Source: Dyella acidiphila
Lineage (GTDB): Bacteria; Pseudomonadota; Gammaproteobacteria; Xanthomonadales; Rhodanobacteraceae
Direction of reading: 5' to 3'
DNA: 64,000 nt
Assembly: GCF_014863405.1 (NCBI RefSeq)
Contig: NZ_JACZZA010000005.1
Coordinates: forward strand, 1 to 64,000
Made by a program: the position numbers and the translations under genes. Positions 1-13,461 of the stretch are shown piece after piece. Under the pieces are notes generated by a model. The model saw only the letters and a list, made by a program, of their open reading frames with translations. It was not told the origin of the DNA and ran no database searches. Numbering within the stretch: position 1 is the first letter of the stretch; every line of letters starts with the position of its first letter.

Positions 1-3000
1 GTGTTTGGCGAGGAAACACTGACCTACGCGCAGCTGGATGCACGCGCCGATGCACTGGCCGATCGCTTGTACACCGCCGGCGTCGGCCTGGAAGACGGCG
101 TGGCGATCCTGATGGAACGCTCGCTGGACCTGGTCGTAGCCGTGCTCGCCACGCTCAAGGCCGGCGGTTTCTATGTGCCGCTGCATGCGCAGTATCCGGA
201 TCGGCGCATCGAACAAGTGCTGGCCGATACGCGCTCACGCGTCTTGCTCGCCGACTACAGTATCGAGGCCCGCGGCTTGCTGCATCCTTTGCCGGTGATC
301 CGCATGGACCGGCTGGACAAGCTGGCGCCGGTATCGCCGCAGCCGCGCCTGCCGATATCGCCGCAGCAACTCGCCTATGTGATGTACACCTCCGGCTCCA
401 CCGGCCTGCCCAAGGGCGTGGCGGTCAGCCAGCATGCGGTGATCGCATTGGCGCAGGATCGCCGCTACGAACACGGCCACGAATGCGTGCTGCTGCATTC
501 GCCGCAGGCCTTCGATGCGTCGACCTATGAAATGTGGGTGCCGCTGCTGCGCGGCGGCCGCGTGGTGATCGCACCGGCCGGCGAGCTGGATCTGGATCGT
601 CTGGCGCACACCATTGCCGAACAGGGCGTCAGCGCGCTGTTCCTCACCACAGCGCTGTTCAACCTGCTGGCCCAGGATCACCCGCACTGCTTGCGCCAGG
701 TACGCGTGGTGATGGCCGGCGGCGAGGCCGGCGATCCGGCGATGTTCCAGCGCGCGCTGGAACACAATCCCACTACCGCGGTGGTGAATATCTACGGCCC
801 CACCGAATGCACTACCTTCGCCACGGCCTATCCGATGCAGGCACCGCATCGCGTCGGTGCCAGCGTGCCGATCGGCATGCCGATGGACAACAACCGCATC
901 TACGTACTCGACGCGCTGCTGCAGCCGGTACCGCCCGGCGTGCCTGGCGAGCTGTATATCAGCGGCGACGGCCTCGCCTACGGCTATCTCAACCAGCCCG
1001 CGCGCAGCGCCGAACGCTTTGTCGCCAATCCGCACGGCGCCCCAGGCGAGCGCATGTATCGCACCGGCGACCTGGTGCGCTGGCTGGCCGACGGCAACAT
1101 CGACTTCGTCGGCCGCGCCGACAACCAGGTCAAGATCCGCGGCTTTCGCATCGAGCCGGACGAAACCGCGGCGAGCCTGCGCAAACATCCGCAGGTGGCG
1201 CAGGCGATCGTGATCGTGCGCGAAGACCGGCCTGGCGAACGCCAGCTGGTGGCCTATGTCGTACCCAGGCAGATGCCGGCCAGTCCGGAATTGCCGGTGG
1301 TGCTGCGCCAGTTTGCCGGCGAGCAATTGCCGGGCTATCTGGTACCGGCTGCGATCGTGCTGCTGGAGAGCCTGCCGCTGAACCAGAACGGCAAGGTCGA
1401 CCGCAAGGCGCTGCCGATGCCCGAACTCGCCGCGCGCAGCTATCGCGCGCCACGCAACGCGCAGGAAGAAATCCTCGCCGGCCTGTTCTGCACGGTATTG
1501 CGCCTGCCACGCATCGGCATCGACGACAACTTCTTCGACCTGGGCGGCCATTCGCTGCTGGCCACGCGGCTGGTCAGCCGGATCCGCGCCAGTTTCCAGG
1601 TAGAATTGCCGATCCGCGCCGTGTTCCAGCATCCCACCGTCGCCACCCTGGCTACGCAGCTGGCCACCGGCGGCACACTGCGGCCGGCACTGCATGCGCA
1701 AACGCGGCCGGCGCTGTTGCCGCTGTCGTATGCGCAGCGGCGCCTGTGGTTCCTGCACCAGCTGGAAGGTCCCAGCACCACCTACAACATGCCGTTCACG
1801 CAGCGCCTGCGCGGCAAGCTGGACAGCGTAGCGCTGGAACAGGCGATCGGCGACGTGGTGGCGCGGCACGAATCCCTGCGCACCGTGTTCGACGAGACCG
1901 ACGGTATCGCCTGCCAGATCGTGCGTGAAGATGCGCAGCTGCTGCTGCATCGGCAGGATATCGATGCGGCCGGCAGCGAAGAGGCCTTGCAGGCCGCGGC
2001 CGCACATCGTTTCGACCTGACGCAGGAACTGCCGATCCGCGCCACGCTGCTGCGGCTGGGCGACGATGAGCATCTGCTGCTGGTCAACCTGCACCATATC
2101 GCCAGCGACGGCTGGTCGACCTTGTCGTTGTGGCGCGATATCGAACGCGCCTACCGTGCCCGGCTGCAAGGCCGCGCACCGGACTGGGCGCCGCTGCCGG
2201 TGCAATACGCCGACTACACGCTATGGCAACGCCAGCTGCTGGGCGAAGAAAACGATCCCGGCAGCGTGCTCAGCCAGCAGCTCGCCTACTGGCGCGCCCA
2301 GCTGGATGGCCTGCCCGACGTGATCGCCCTGCCCACCGACCGGCCGCGTCCGCCGGTGGCCAGCTATCGCGGCGATCAGGTACTGCTGCAAATTCCGGCC
2401 GAACTGCATGCCGGCCTGCGTGAGCTGTCGCGCCGGCATGGCGCGAGCCTGTTCATGGTGTTGCAGGCAGCACTCGCCGTGCTGCTCGGCCGCCTCAGCG
2501 CCGGCGACGATGTCGCCATCGGCAGCCCCGTGGCCGGCCGCACCGACAGCGCGCTGGACGAGCTGATCGGCTTCTTTATCAACACGCTCGTCCTGCGTAC
2601 GGATCTGTCCGGCGCACCGGACTTCGACAGCCTGCTCGAACGCGTGCGCGAAACCGCCCTGGCGGCGTACGCACATCAGGACGTGCCGTTCGAACGCCTG
2701 GTCGAAGCGATCAACCCCGTGCGTTCGCAGGCACACCAGCCGCTCTACCAGGTGATGCTGGTGCTGCAGAACAATGCCGAATGGACCTTGTCGCTGCCGG
2801 ATCTGCGCGCCGAAAGCAGCCTGCCGGAGCTGGGCATTGCCAAGTTCGACATGACCTTCGGCCTCACCGAGCAATGGCACAACAACCAGCCGGCCGGCCT
2901 GATCGGCCAGATCGAATACGCCACGGATCTGTTCGATGCGAACACCATGGACAAGGTGGCCGCGCGCTTCGTCCGCGTGCTGGAAGCGGTGGTGGCTGAC

Positions 3001-4860
3001 CCGTCGCGGCCGGTGCAGCAGATCGAACTGCTCGACGCATCCGAACGCCAACACCTGCTGCAACACTGGAACGACACCGCCCAGCCGCTGCCGGACCAAA
3101 ACATCGCAGCGCTATTCGCCCAGCAGGCGGCACGCACGCCCGATGCCGTGGCGCTGGTGTTCGGCGAGGAAACGCTGACCTATGCGCAGCTGGATGCACG
3201 TGCCGAGGCCTGGGCCGATCGCCTGATCGAAGCCGGCGTGGGCCTGGAAGACGGCGTGGCGATTCTGCTGGAACGTTCGCTGGATCTGGTCGTAGCCGTG
3301 TTGGCCACGCTCAAGGCCGGCGGTTTCTACGTGCCGTTGCATGCGCAGTATCCGGACCGCCGCATCGAACAGGTATTGGCCGATACGCGCGCTCGCGTAC
3401 TGCTTGCCGATCACCGCATCGCATCGCGCCCGCTGACATATCAGGCCACCCTGCTGCGCATGGACCAACCGGCGAATGCACCCGCCAGGCAGGCGCGCCC
3501 GACCATCGATGCGCGCCACCTCGCCTACGTGATGTACACCTCCGGCTCTACCGGCGTGCCCAAGGGCGTGGCGGTGTGCCAGCAGGATGTCGTAGCACTG
3601 GCGCTGGACCGGCGCTTTGCGCACGGCCATGAATGCCTGCTGCTGCATTCGCCGCAGGCCTTCGATGCATCGACCTACGAAATGTGGGTACCGCTGCTGC
3701 GCGGCGGCCGCTTGGTGATCGCGCCGCCGGGCCAGCTCGATGCTGCCGATCTGCAGGCGCTGATCGCACGTCACGGCATCAGCAGCCTGTGGCTTACCGC
3801 CGGTCTGTTCCACGAACTGGTCAATGCCGCACCGGGCATGTTCGAAACCTTGCAGCAGGTCTGGACCGGCGGCGATGTGATTGCGCCACATGCCGTGCGC
3901 GAACTGCAGTCGCTGCATCCCGCGCTGCGCATCGTCAACGCCTATGGGCCGACCGAGACCACCACCTTTGCGCTGAGCCATGCCGTGCAGCCGCTGGCCG
4001 ACACGGCAGCCAGCGTGCCGATCGGCGAGGTGGCGCTGGACAATATGCAGGTGCATCTGCTCGATCCGGCATTGCAGCCGGTGCCGCTGAACGTGGTGGG
4101 CGAGCTGTATATCGCCGGTGCCGGACTGGCACGCGGCTATATCCATCGACCCGCGCTCAGCGCCGAGCGCTTCGTCGCCAATCCGTTCGCCGCCGGGCAG
4201 CGCATGTATCGCACGGGCGATCTGGCACGCCGCATGGCCAATGGCACGATCGAGTTCGTCGGCCGGGTGGATGGGCAGGTCAAGCTGCGCGGTTTCCGCA
4301 TCGAAACCGGCGAAGTGGAAGCCGCATTGATCCGCGCCGGCTATGCACGCAATGCCGTGGTGGTGCGCGCCGATCCCTCCGGCCACAAGCAGCTGGTGGC
4401 CTATCTGGTGGCCGATGCCGTGGACGCGGCAGCCCTGCGCACGGCGCTGTCGGCGGAATTGCCCGACTACATGCTGCCCTCGGCTTTCGTGGCGATGCCG
4501 GCGTTGCCGCTGACCGTCAACGGCAAGCTCGACCGCGCGGCGCTACCGCAGCCGAGCCGCGTCGCCGACAGCAGCGAGCAGCCGCGCAACGAGCAGGAAC
4601 GCATTCTGGCGGGATTGTTCTGCGAAGTGCTGGAGCTGCCGCAGGTCGGGCGTGACGAGAATTTCTTCGAACTGGGCGGGCATTCGCTGCTGGCCACGCG
4701 GCTGGCCAGCCGGATCCGCACCGTGATGGAACGCGACGTGTCGATCCGCGCGCTGTTCGATGCGCCGACCGTGGCCGGGCTGGCGATCGTGCTGGAGCAG
4801 GCGCCCAAGGCGCGCCCGTCGCTGCGCTCGCTCGCGCAGCGCAACAGGAGTCCCGCATGA
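1..4860 (+). CDS. Nonribosomal peptide synthetase, A-T-C-A-T (5' end outside window)
   Basis: This is a modular assembly-line enzyme that activates two amino acids and condenses them in the cytoplasm. The first base already lies inside an adenylation domain: residues 2-14 correspond to residues about 1052-1064 of the second A domain, so the true start is upstream. Domains in order are A (about 1-465; P-loop [11 protein letters not shown] near 128-139; A10 lysine in NGKVDRKAL near 463), carrier ([11 protein letters not shown] near 514), C (HHIASDGW near 698, intact HHxxxDG), A ([11 protein letters not shown] near 1180; NGKLDRAAL near 1506) and carrier ([11 protein letters not shown] near 1558). 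Pocket residues read by eye against GrsA are about DAYFVAITFK for A1 and DAYWWGATFK for A2. The second resembles aliphatic (Val-like) codes, but both calls are tentative. The A8 motif of A1 is degenerate ([11 protein letters not shown] instead of [11 protein letters not shown]). The stop overlaps the next NRPS start by 4 bp (ATGA). Confidence 0.95.
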   Translation: MFGEETLTYAQLDARADALADRLYTAGVGLEDGVAILMERSLDLVVAVLATLKAGGFYVPLHAQYPDRRIEQVLADTRSRVLLADYSIEARGLLHPLPVIRMDRLDKLAPVSPQPRLPISPQQLAYVMYTSGSTGLPKGVAVSQHAVIALAQDRRYEHGHECVLLHSPQAFDASTYEMWVPLLRGGRVVIAPAGELDLDRLAHTIAEQGVSALFLTTALFNLLAQDHPHCLRQVRVVMAGGEAGDPAMFQRALEHNPTTAVVNIYGPTECTTFATAYPMQAPHRVGASVPIGMPMDNNRIYVLDALLQPVPPGVPGELYISGDGLAYGYLNQPARSAERFVANPHGAPGERMYRTGDLVRWLADGNIDFVGRADNQVKIRGFRIEPDETAASLRKHPQVAQAIVIVREDRPGERQLVAYVVPRQMPASPELPVVLRQFAGEQLPGYLVPAAIVLLESLPLNQNGKVDRKALPMPELAARSYRAPRNAQEEILAGLFCTVLRLPRIGIDDNFFDLGGHSLLATRLVSRIRASFQVELPIRAVFQHPTVATLATQLATGGTLRPALHAQTRPALLPLSYAQRRLWFLHQLEGPSTTYNMPFTQRLRGKLDSVALEQAIGDVVARHESLRTVFDETDGIACQIVREDAQLLLHRQDIDAAGSEEALQAAAAHRFDLTQELPIRATLLRLGDDEHLLLVNLHHIASDGWSTLSLWRDIERAYRARLQGRAPDWAPLPVQYADYTLWQRQLLGEENDPGSVLSQQLAYWRAQLDGLPDVIALPTDRPRPPVASYRGDQVLLQIPAELHAGLRELSRRHGASLFMVLQAALAVLLGRLSAGDDVAIGSPVAGRTDSALDELIGFFINTLVLRTDLSGAPDFDSLLERVRETALAAYAHQDVPFERLVEAINPVRSQAHQPLYQVMLVLQNNAEWTLSLPDLRAESSLPELGIAKFDMTFGLTEQWHNNQPAGLIGQIEYATDLFDANTMDKVAARFVRVLEAVVADPSRPVQQIELLDASERQHLLQHWNDTAQPLPDQNIAALFAQQAARTPDAVALVFGEETLTYAQLDARAEAWADRLIEAGVGLEDGVAILLERSLDLVVAVLATLKAGGFYVPLHAQYPDRRIEQVLADTRARVLLADHRIASRPLTYQATLLRMDQPANAPARQARPTIDARHLAYVMYTSGSTGVPKGVAVCQQDVVALALDRRFAHGHECLLLHSPQAFDASTYEMWVPLLRGGRLVIAPPGQLDAADLQALIARHGISSLWLTAGLFHELVNAAPGMFETLQQVWTGGDVIAPHAVRELQSLHPALRIVNAYGPTETTTFALSHAVQPLADTAASVPIGEVALDNMQVHLLDPALQPVPLNVVGELYIAGAGLARGYIHRPALSAERFVANPFAAGQRMYRTGDLARRMANGTIEFVGRVDGQVKLRGFRIETGEVEAALIRAGYARNAVVVRADPSGHKQLVAYLVADAVDAAALRTALSAELPDYMLPSAFVAMPALPLTVNGKLDRAALPQPSRVADSSEQPRNEQERILAGLFCEVLELPQVGRDENFFELGGHSLLATRLASRIRTVMERDVSIRALFDAPTVAGLAIVLEQAPKARPSLRSLAQRNRSPA

Positions 4861-7800
4861 TTCCATTGTCGTTTGCACAGCAGCGGCTATGGCTGGTGCA
4901 GCAGCTGCAGGGGCCCAGCGCCACCTACAACATGCCGTTCGCCTTCCGTCTGCACGGCAGGCTGCAGCCGCAGGCGCTGCAGCAGGCACTGCACGACGTG
5001 ATCGCGCGTCATGAAAGCCTACGCACGCTGTTCGCCGAAAGCGGTGCCGAGGTGCAGCAGCATATCCTCGCTGCCGAGCAGGTGCAGCTGGCGTTGCCCG
5101 TCACGCCAGCTGACGAGGTAACGCTGCCGGACCTGCTGGAACAGGCCGTGCACAGTCCGTTCGACCTGACGCGCGAGATTCCCCTGCGCGCCCATCTGTT
5201 CCAGCTGGACGAAACGCAGCACGTGCTGCTGCTCCTGCTGCATCACATCGCCGGGGACGGCTGGTCGCTGCCGCCTTTGTTCGGCGACCTGGCCCAGGCC
5301 TATGCCGCCCGCTGCGCCGGGCAGGCACCGTCGCTGCCGCCGCTGCCCGTGCAATACGCGGACTATGCCCAATGGCAGCGCGAACAGCTGGGCGACGCAG
5401 CCGATCCATCCAGCTTGCTCGCGCAGCAGCTTGGCTATTGGCAACAGGCGCTGCACGGCCTGCCCGAACAGCTGAACCTGCCGACCGACCGTCCGCGCCC
5501 GGCCCAGGCCAGCTACCGCGGCGACGATGTGCAAATCGAACTGGATGCACAGGTGCACCAGCGCCTGCTGGCCGTGGCGCAAGCCAGCCAGGCCAGCCTG
5601 TTCATGCTGCTGCACGCGGCGCTGGCGCTGCTGCTGACGCGGCTGGGCGCCGGCCACGACATCGTGCTCGGCACGCCGGTCTCGGGACGCAACGACGAAG
5701 CGCTGGACGAACTGGTCGGCTTCTTCGTCAACATGCTGGTGCTGCGCGTGGATACCTCTGGCAATCCGCGCTTCGACGCATTGCTGGCGCGCGCCCGCGC
5801 CGCCGACCTGGATGCATATGCGCACCAGGAGCTGCCGTTCGAACAACTGGTCGACGCGATCAATCCGCTGCGCTCGCAGGCACAGCACCCGCTATTCCAG
5901 GTCGCCCTGTCCAGTGCCAGCGAGGACGACGGCGAACTGCAGCTGGCCGGCCTTGCGGTCAGCCAGCAAGCACTGGCCTTCAAAGTGGCCAAGTTCGACC
6001 TCAGTTTCCATTTCACCGAATGCCATGGCGCCCATCGCGCACCGGCCGGCCTGCGCTGTGCGATCGAATATGCCAGCGATCTGTTCCAGCGCGACACCGT
6101 CGCGATGTTTGCGCAGCTGATGGCGCGCCTGCTCGAACACGTGGCACGCGATCCCGCCCAGCACATCGATGCGATCGACCTGCTCGGCGACAACGGCCGC
6201 CATGCCCTGCTGCAGGATTGGAACGCCACCGCGCAGGCGATGCCGCCGGCCGATCTTGCGCAGCTGTTCGCGCAGCAGGTGCAGCGCACGCCGGATGCGG
6301 TCGCCTTGCGCGCGGGCGAATCCACGCTCAGCTACACCGAGCTGGAGGCGCAGGCCAATCGCCTCGCCCAGCACCTGCTGCAGCACGGCGTCCGCCGCGA
6401 AGAACTGGTCGGGCTGTGCCTCGAACGCTCACCCAGCAGCGTGATCGCGGTGCTGGCAATCGTGAAGGCAGGCGCCGCGTATCTGCCGCTGGATCCGGAC
6501 TACCCCGCCGACCGGCTGGCCTTCATGCTGGCGCAGGCGCAGTGCACGCTGGTGATCACGCATAGCGAATGGCTGGAACGGATTCCCTCCCGCGTGCATC
6601 GGCTGGTGCTGCTGGATGTGGATCGCGAGCAGATCGCACAACAGCCGGCCCAGGCGCCGGCCTGCCGCAACCATCCGGAGCAGCTGGCGTACGTGATGTA
6701 CACCTCCGGCTCCACCGGCCAGCCCAAGGGCATCGCGGTAACCCATCGCAATGTCACCGACCTGGCCTTCGACCGGCGCTGGCGGGGCGATGCGCAGCAG
6801 CGCGTGCTGATGCATGCGCCGCAGGCGTTCGACGCCGCCACTTATGAAACCTGGGTGCCGCTGCTGAGCGGCCGGCAGATCGTGATCGCGCCGCCGGGCA
6901 AAACCGATATCCACGCGCTGGCCACGCTGATCGAACGGCAGCAGGTCAGCGCGATGTTCATCACCGCGGCGCTGTTCCGCATGCTGGTGGAAGAACGCGT
7001 GCACTGCCTGGCCGGCATGCGCAGTGTGTGGAGCGGCGGCGAAGCGGCTACGCCGCAGTCGTTCCAGCAGGCCTTGGACCGCTGCCCGCAGACCGAGCTG
7101 GTGAATGTCTACGGCCCGACCGAAACCACCACCTTCGCTACCTGCTATCCGATGCAGGCGCCCTGCCGCATCGAAGGCAGCGTGCTGATCGGCACGCCGA
7201 TGGACAACACCCGCGTCTATGTACTGGATGCCCTGCTGCGTCCGGTGCCGCCCGGCGTGCCGGGCGAGCTGTATATCGCCGGCTCCGGCCTGGCGCGCGG
7301 CTATTTGTGCCGGCCGGCACTGAGCGCCGAGCGCTTCGTGGCCAATCCCTATGGCGCGCCGGGCGAACGCATGTATCGCAGCGGCGACCTGGTGCGCTGG
7401 CTGCCCGATGGGCAGATCGACTATGTCGGGCGCACCGATCATCAGGTAAAAATCCGCGGCTTCCGCATCGAGCTGGGCGAGGTGGAAGCCGCGCTGGCCG
7501 TGCTGCCGGACGTGGCGCAAAGCATCGTCGTGGCGCGCGAAGACCAGCCCGGCCGCAAGCAGCTGGTCGGCTATGTCGTGGCCGCCGCCGGAGCCGGCAT
7601 GGATCCCGGCGCGCTGCGCCGCCAGCTGGCCGCACGCCTGCCCGACTACATGGTGCCCGGTGCGATCGTGGTACTGGCGGCGCTGCCGCTCAATGCGCAC
7701 GGCAAGGTCGATCGCAAGGCCCTGCCCGCGCCCGCTTTCGACAGTGTCGACCGGCGTGCGCCGCGCACGCCGCTGGAAGAAATCCTCGCCGGACTGTTCG

Positions 7801-10800
7801 CCGAAGTGCTAGGGCTGGAACGAGTCGGCATCGACGATGCGTTCTTCGATCTCGGCGGGCAGTCGCTGCTGGCGACGCGCCTGGTCAACCGCATTCGCAG
7901 CGCGCTGAATATCGAGCTGCCGCTGCGCGCACTGTTCGAGCATCCGACCGTCGCCGCGCTGGCGCCGCAGCTGCAGCGCGGCGGCACCGCACGCCAGGCG
8001 GTGCGGGCGCAGGCGCGTCCGGCCATGCTGCCGCTGTCGTTTGCGCAGCAGCGGCTGTGGTTCATGTATCAGCTCGAAGGCTCGAGCATCACCTACAACA
8101 TTCCCTTCGCCCTGCGCCTGGACGGTGCCCTGGACGCGGAGGCCATGCGCGCTGCCGTCACCGACCTGGTCGCACGGCACGAAAGCCTGCGCACGCTCTA
8201 CGCCGAAGTCGACGGCGTGGGTGTGCAGCGCGTGCTGGCAGTGGAAGCCTTGCAGGTTCCTTTTGAACTACACGACGTAGCAGCCGCCGCACTCCCGGCA
8301 GCGATGGCCGAAGCGGCGCGTCATCCCTTCGATCTGGCGCGGGATATTCCCATCCGGGCATGGCTGTTCCGCCTGGCGCCGAAGCAGCATGTGCTGCTGC
8401 TCAACGTGCACCACATCGCCTGCGACGGCGACTCGATGCAGCCGCTGGCACGCGACCTCGCCGCTGCCTATGCGGCGCGCTGCGCCGGCCATGCGCCCGA
8501 GCTGCCGCCGTTGCCGGTGCAATACGCCGACTATGCGCTGTGGCAACGCCAGTGGCTGGGCAGCGAACGCGATCCCGGCTGCGTGATGCACGCGCAGTTG
8601 GCGTACTGGCAGCAGACGCTGGCCGGCATGCCCGAGCAACTGGCGTTGCCGACCAACCGGCCGCGCCCAGTGCAGGCCAGCTATCGCGGCGATGCGCTGC
8701 AATTCGCACTGGATGCCGCGCTGCATCGGCAACTGCGGGAACTGGCGCGGCGTCATCAGGTCAGCCTGTTCATGCTGCTGCACGCGGCGGTGGCAGTGCT
8801 GCTGGGCAAGCTCAGCGGCGGCACCGACATCGCAGTAGGCACGCCGGTGGCCGGACGCAACGACGAAGCGCTGAACGAGTTGGTCGGCTGCTTTATCAAC
8901 ACGCTGGTGCTGCGTACCGATCTATCCGGCAATCCCAGCATCGAGCAATTGCTGGCGCGCGTGCGCCAGGTGGATCTGGGCGCCTATTCGCACCAGGACA
9001 TTCCGTTCGAACAACTGGTCGATGCGCTCAACCCGAACCGCTCCACCGCCTATCACCCGCTGTATCAGGTGTTTGTGGTGCTGCACGGCCAGGTTGGCGG
9101 CGAGCTGCAGTTGCCCGGCATCGTGGCGAGCCCCGAGGCGATCGCTATCGATATCGCGAAATTCGATCTGATCTTCAACTTTACCGAGTGCCTGTCGGAA
9201 CACGCGGCGCCGGACGGATTGGTCGGCGATATCGAATTCGCCACGGACTTGTATGACCGATCCACCGTGGCGAACTTCGCGGATTACCTGACGCGCCTGC
9301 TGCAAGCCTTCGCCGCGCACCCGCAACAACAGATCGATCAGCTCGATCTGCTCGATGCGCAAGCGCAGCAGCAATTGCTGGTGGACTGGAATGCCACCGC
9401 CCGGCCGGTCACGCTGGCGACCCTGCCCAAACTGTTCGAACGGCAGGCAGCCGCCACACCGGATGCACCCGCGCTGCGCACCGAACACGCCGTACTGAGC
9501 TTTGCCGAACTCAATGCCCAGGCCAACCGCTTGGCGCATGCGCTGATCGGTGCAGGGATCGGGCCGGGCGAGATCGTTGCCATCGCCTTGCCGCGTTGCG
9601 CCGACCTGTTGATCGCCATGCTCGGCACGCTCAAGGCCGGTGCAGCGTATTTGCCGCTGGACCTGGACTATCCGCCCGAGCGCCTGGCCTTCATGCTGGC
9701 CGATGCCGCACCGGCGCGCATCCTTACGCAGCATGCGTATGCCGCGATGGCGGGCACGCACCAGACCATGCTGCTGGACCAGCCGGCGCTACAGCAGTCA
9801 TTGCAGCAACAAGCCGCACATAATCCTGCGGATGCCGAACGCCGCCGCCCGCTGTCGCTGCGCGATCCGGCCTATGTGATCTATACCTCCGGTTCGACCG
9901 GGCGGCCCAAGGGCGTGGTGGTCGAGCACTGCAGCGTGGCCAATTATTTTGCGTGGAGTGCGCACGCGTACTACGCCGGTGCCGGCGCAGGTTCGCCGAT
10001 GACGCTGTCGCCCACCTTCGACGGTTGCGTCACCTTGCTGTTCGGCCCCTTGCTGGCCGGCCAAGCCTTGACCCTGCTACCGCCCGGAAGCGAACTCAGC
10101 GCACTGGGCAGCATGGCCGATGGGCCGGCCTACGCGATGGTCAAGCTCACGCCCACCCATCTGAAGATACTCAACCAGACCCTGGCGGCCGGCGACATAC
10201 CCACGCCGACGCATGGCCTGATGCTGGGCGGCGAAGCGCTGCTGCCGGCGGATCTGGCGTTCTGGCAGCAGCGCTATCCGGACGTGCGCATCATCAACGA
10301 ATTCGGTCCTACCGAAGCGACCATCGGCTGCATCACGCATACGGTCGACCGGCCCTTGCAGGGCGCGACCAGCGTGCCGATCGGCCGGCCGTTGTGGAAT
10401 ACCCGCGCCTACGTGCTGGATCGCGGCCTGCGGCCGGTGCCCATCGGCGTCACTGGCGAGCTGTATATCGCCGGCGACTGCCTGGCGCGCGGTTATCTGC
10501 ATCGTCCTGATCTCAGCGCTGCGCGCTTTGTCGCCGATCCGTTCGGCGCGCCGGGCAGCCGCATGTACCGCAGCGGCGACCTGGTGCGCTGGCTGCCCGA
10601 CGGCACGCTGGACTACCTCGGCCGCAGCGACCAGCAAGTAAAGATCCGCGGCTACCGCATCGAGCTGGGCGAAATCGAAGCGGCCTTGGCGCAGTTGCCG
10701 GGTGTGGCACAGGTGGCAGTGGTGGCGCGCGAAGAACAGCCCGGGCAAAAACAACTGGTGGGCTATGTCGTGGCCAGCGACGATACGGCCGATCCGCTGG

Positions 10801-13421
10801 CCTGGCGACATGCACTGGCCGAACGCCTGCCGGACTTCATGGTGCCGGCGGCGATCGTGCGGCTGGAACGCCTGCCGCTGACGCCCAACGGCAAGCTCGA
10901 CCAGGCCGCACTGCCCTCGCCCACGCACCAGGCCGCCAATCTGCGCGCACCGCGCAACGAGCGCGAACAGCTCGTGGCGACATGGTTCCAGCATGTGCTC
11001 GGACTGGACGCGGTCGGCATCGACGACAGCTTCTTCGACCTGGGCGGCGACAGCATCCGTTCGATCGAACTGATCAGCCATTTGCGCAAGGCCGGCCTGC
11101 GCGTTACGCCGCGGGATATTTTCCGCGCCCCCAGCGTGGCGGCGCTGGCGGAACTGGCGGTGCCGATCACGCCTGCCGCAGCGCCGGCCGCCTCGGCGTC
11201 GCGCAGCGACAGCATGCAGCTCACCCCGATCATGCAGTGGTTCTTTGCGCTGGGCGATACCGATCGCTACCACCAGTCGATGATCGTGCGTACACCCGCG
11301 CGCGCCACGCGACAGTCACTGCTCGCGGCCTTGCAGGCGGTACTCGACCAGCACGATGCGCTGCGCATGCGTTGTTCGATGCCGGCTGGCGAACGGCGGC
11401 TGGAGCTGCTGCCGCCCGGCGCCATTGACGTAACTGCATGCTGGTCGGAACAGCCACTGGCGGCGTTCGGCCAGGAACATGTGCAAGCGCAGCTGACCGT
11501 ACTGGCCGAGGCGGCCGAACGCCGGCTGGACCTCAAGCAGGGCAAACTGCTGCAGGCGGCGTGGCTCGATGGCGGCGAACAAAGCGGCTACCTGCTGCTG
11601 ATCGTGCATCACCTGGCCATCGATGCCGTGTCGTGGCGCAGCCTGATTCCCGACCTGGCCGCCGCTTATCGCATGGTGGTGCAGCAACAGCGCGTGCAGC
11701 TGCCGGCCGTGGAAACCTCGTTGGCACAATGGTCGCAGCGGCTGGCCGCGCATGCCGGCAGCGCGGCGCTGCAGGCGGAATTGCCGCTGTGGGAAGCGCA
11801 ACTGCGTACGCTCGATCCCTTGCTGGGCCGGCGCGCACTCGACCCGCAGCGCGATCGCCTCGGCACGCAATGCACGCTCAGCCTGAGCTTGCCGGCATCC
11901 GCCACCGCGCCGCTGCTGCATGAGCTGCCTACGCGCCTGGGTATCACCCTGCACGAATTGCTGCTGGGCAGTTTCGCCCTGGCGCTGGCGGCCTGGCGTG
12001 CCGGCCGCGGCAAGAGCACGCGCAGCGCCGTGCGCATCGATGTGGAAGGCCATGGACGCGAAGCGCTGTTCAACGATGTCGATCTGTCGCGCACGGTCGG
12101 CTGGTTTACCAGCCTGTATCCGGTGCGGATCGATCCGCGCGTGCTCGGCGCAGCCGATGCCTACCGCAAGGACGTACCGCTGGCCACGGTAGCCGGCGAC
12201 ATTGCCGCGCAATTGCGCCAGCTGCCCAACAACGGCATCGGCTTCGGCATCCTGCGTTATCTCAGCAGCGAAGGTCAGGCACGGCTGGGCGGTTTCGCGC
12301 CGTCGCAGGTGGCGTTCAACTATCTTGGCCGCTATCGCCAGCAGCATGGCGACTGGCAGGCCGCCGAGATCGATGTCGCCCTGCACGGCGATGCGCAGCG
12401 CCCGCTGTCGCATGCCATCACGCTCAATACCGCGATCGTGGAAGCGCCCGCAGGCGCGCAGCTGCAGGCCAACTGGTCGTGGGCCGGCGAGTTGTTCGAC
12501 GAGCACGAACTGCACACGCTCGCGCAGAGGTGGTTCGGCGAGCTTGATGCGCTGGCCAAGGCTGCGCCGCGCGACGATTTCATCACCTCGCTGGCCTCGA
12601 TCGAATCGGCGGTAGATGCGCTGTGCGAGCAGGCCGATGCACTGGCCAGCCTGGGCGACGAGTTGGCCAACGACTTGTTTCCGCCGGTGCTGCCGATCCG
12701 CGCCAGCGGCAACCGGCCGCCGCTGTTCTGCGTGCCGCCGCTGGCCGGCATCGGCATGTCCTACAGCCGGCTGCGCGATGCGCTGCCGGCGGACTATCCG
12801 ATCTACGCCTTCAATGCGCCCAGCCTTTCCCGCGCCGGACATCCGCCGCAGACGCTGGATGCGCTGGTGGAGGAATACCTGCGCGAAATGAGCGAGATCG
12901 ATCCGCACGGCCCGTACAACATCCTGGGCTGGTCGTTCGGCGGCTATGTGGCACATCGCATGACCCAGCTGCTGGAGGCGCGCGGCAAGACCGTGGCGCA
13001 TTTGATCCTGCTCGACGCCACGCCGACCGATGCCACGCATATCTATGGCAGCGGGCCGCAGTCGGAAGCGGAAATCGCCGCGTATATCGACTACGTCGCC
13101 GCCACCACCTTTCCGCAGACGATGGCCGAGAGCACGCCCAAGTCGCGCCTGTACACCACCTGCCAGCTCAACACGCAATACCTCAACGCGTTCCGCCGCG
13201 CGCCGGTGCGTTCGCAGCTGACCGTGGTGGAAGCCGAGCGCGCCAACGTACCGGCCGATTCGCCGCTGCACATGGCGAACTGGTGGGGCGTGACCGATGC
13301 GGCGCGGCACAGCTATCTGAAGATTCCCTATGGCCATCACGACCTGCTCAGCCGCGATGCCATCGCGCGGCTGGGACCGGTCATCACGCGGAGGCTGTCG
13401 ATGGCCGGCGACCAACGCTGA
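4857..13421 (+). CDS. Nonribosomal peptide synthetase, C-A-T-C-A-T-E-TE (terminal)
   Basis: This terminal NRPS adds two residues, epimerises the last one and releases the product. Start ATG has AGGAG six bases upstream and overlaps the previous stop. Domains are C (1-430, HHIAGDGW near 129), A (455-950, [11 protein letters not shown] near 614), carrier ([11 protein letters not shown] near 999), C (HHIACDGDS near 1184, where the usual W after DG is D), A ([11 protein letters not shown] near 1674), carrier ([11 protein letters not shown] near 2061), epimerisation ([20 protein letters not shown] near 2250, FNYLGRY), and a type I thioesterase (GWSFGG near 2691, LLDATPTD, and the YGHHDLLS histidine). 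The LGGDSI carrier signature is typical in front of E domains, which supports that assignment. By-eye pocket codes are about DAYFWGVTFK for the first A and DGTKMGEIGK for the second; the latter resembles Asn/Asp codes. The E-TE ending implies a C-terminal D-residue, released by hydrolysis or cyclisation. Which of the two cannot be told from sequence. Confidence 0.96.
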   Translation: MIPLSFAQQRLWLVQQLQGPSATYNMPFAFRLHGRLQPQALQQALHDVIARHESLRTLFAESGAEVQQHILAAEQVQLALPVTPADEVTLPDLLEQAVHSPFDLTREIPLRAHLFQLDETQHVLLLLLHHIAGDGWSLPPLFGDLAQAYAARCAGQAPSLPPLPVQYADYAQWQREQLGDAADPSSLLAQQLGYWQQALHGLPEQLNLPTDRPRPAQASYRGDDVQIELDAQVHQRLLAVAQASQASLFMLLHAALALLLTRLGAGHDIVLGTPVSGRNDEALDELVGFFVNMLVLRVDTSGNPRFDALLARARAADLDAYAHQELPFEQLVDAINPLRSQAQHPLFQVALSSASEDDGELQLAGLAVSQQALAFKVAKFDLSFHFTECHGAHRAPAGLRCAIEYASDLFQRDTVAMFAQLMARLLEHVARDPAQHIDAIDLLGDNGRHALLQDWNATAQAMPPADLAQLFAQQVQRTPDAVALRAGESTLSYTELEAQANRLAQHLLQHGVRREELVGLCLERSPSSVIAVLAIVKAGAAYLPLDPDYPADRLAFMLAQAQCTLVITHSEWLERIPSRVHRLVLLDVDREQIAQQPAQAPACRNHPEQLAYVMYTSGSTGQPKGIAVTHRNVTDLAFDRRWRGDAQQRVLMHAPQAFDAATYETWVPLLSGRQIVIAPPGKTDIHALATLIERQQVSAMFITAALFRMLVEERVHCLAGMRSVWSGGEAATPQSFQQALDRCPQTELVNVYGPTETTTFATCYPMQAPCRIEGSVLIGTPMDNTRVYVLDALLRPVPPGVPGELYIAGSGLARGYLCRPALSAERFVANPYGAPGERMYRSGDLVRWLPDGQIDYVGRTDHQVKIRGFRIELGEVEAALAVLPDVAQSIVVAREDQPGRKQLVGYVVAAAGAGMDPGALRRQLAARLPDYMVPGAIVVLAALPLNAHGKVDRKALPAPAFDSVDRRAPRTPLEEILAGLFAEVLGLERVGIDDAFFDLGGQSLLATRLVNRIRSALNIELPLRALFEHPTVAALAPQLQRGGTARQAVRAQARPAMLPLSFAQQRLWFMYQLEGSSITYNIPFALRLDGALDAEAMRAAVTDLVARHESLRTLYAEVDGVGVQRVLAVEALQVPFELHDVAAAALPAAMAEAARHPFDLARDIPIRAWLFRLAPKQHVLLLNVHHIACDGDSMQPLARDLAAAYAARCAGHAPELPPLPVQYADYALWQRQWLGSERDPGCVMHAQLAYWQQTLAGMPEQLALPTNRPRPVQASYRGDALQFALDAALHRQLRELARRHQVSLFMLLHAAVAVLLGKLSGGTDIAVGTPVAGRNDEALNELVGCFINTLVLRTDLSGNPSIEQLLARVRQVDLGAYSHQDIPFEQLVDALNPNRSTAYHPLYQVFVVLHGQVGGELQLPGIVASPEAIAIDIAKFDLIFNFTECLSEHAAPDGLVGDIEFATDLYDRSTVANFADYLTRLLQAFAAHPQQQIDQLDLLDAQAQQQLLVDWNATARPVTLATLPKLFERQAAATPDAPALRTEHAVLSFAELNAQANRLAHALIGAGIGPGEIVAIALPRCADLLIAMLGTLKAGAAYLPLDLDYPPERLAFMLADAAPARILTQHAYAAMAGTHQTMLLDQPALQQSLQQQAAHNPADAERRRPLSLRDPAYVIYTSGSTGRPKGVVVEHCSVANYFAWSAHAYYAGAGAGSPMTLSPTFDGCVTLLFGPLLAGQALTLLPPGSELSALGSMADGPAYAMVKLTPTHLKILNQTLAAGDIPTPTHGLMLGGEALLPADLAFWQQRYPDVRIINEFGPTEATIGCITHTVDRPLQGATSVPIGRPLWNTRAYVLDRGLRPVPIGVTGELYIAGDCLARGYLHRPDLSAARFVADPFGAPGSRMYRSGDLVRWLPDGTLDYLGRSDQQVKIRGYRIELGEIEAALAQLPGVAQVAVVAREEQPGQKQLVGYVVASDDTADPLAWRHALAERLPDFMVPAAIVRLERLPLTPNGKLDQAALPSPTHQAANLRAPRNEREQLVATWFQHVLGLDAVGIDDSFFDLGGDSIRSIELISHLRKAGLRVTPRDIFRAPSVAALAELAVPITPAAAPAASASRSDSMQLTPIMQWFFALGDTDRYHQSMIVRTPARATRQSLLAALQAVLDQHDALRMRCSMPAGERRLELLPPGAIDVTACWSEQPLAAFGQEHVQAQLTVLAEAAERRLDLKQGKLLQAAWLDGGEQSGYLLLIVHHLAIDAVSWRSLIPDLAAAYRMVVQQQRVQLPAVETSLAQWSQRLAAHAGSAALQAELPLWEAQLRTLDPLLGRRALDPQRDRLGTQCTLSLSLPASATAPLLHELPTRLGITLHELLLGSFALALAAWRAGRGKSTRSAVRIDVEGHGREALFNDVDLSRTVGWFTSLYPVRIDPRVLGAADAYRKDVPLATVAGDIAAQLRQLPNNGIGFGILRYLSSEGQARLGGFAPSQVAFNYLGRYRQQHGDWQAAEIDVALHGDAQRPLSHAITLNTAIVEAPAGAQLQANWSWAGELFDEHELHTLAQRWFGELDALAKAAPRDDFITSLASIESAVDALCEQADALASLGDELANDLFPPVLPIRASGNRPPLFCVPPLAGIGMSYSRLRDALPADYPIYAFNAPSLSRAGHPPQTLDALVEEYLREMSEIDPHGPYNILGWSFGGYVAHRMTQLLEARGKTVAHLILLDATPTDATHIYGSGPQSEAEIAAYIDYVAATTFPQTMAESTPKSRLYTTCQLNTQYLNAFRRAPVRSQLTVVEAERANVPADSPLHMANWWGVTDAARHSYLKIPYGHHDLLSRDAIARLGPVITRRLSMAGDQR

Positions 13422-13461
13422 GCAACGCATCGCCGCCCCCACCACTCGCCAGGACGCCACC

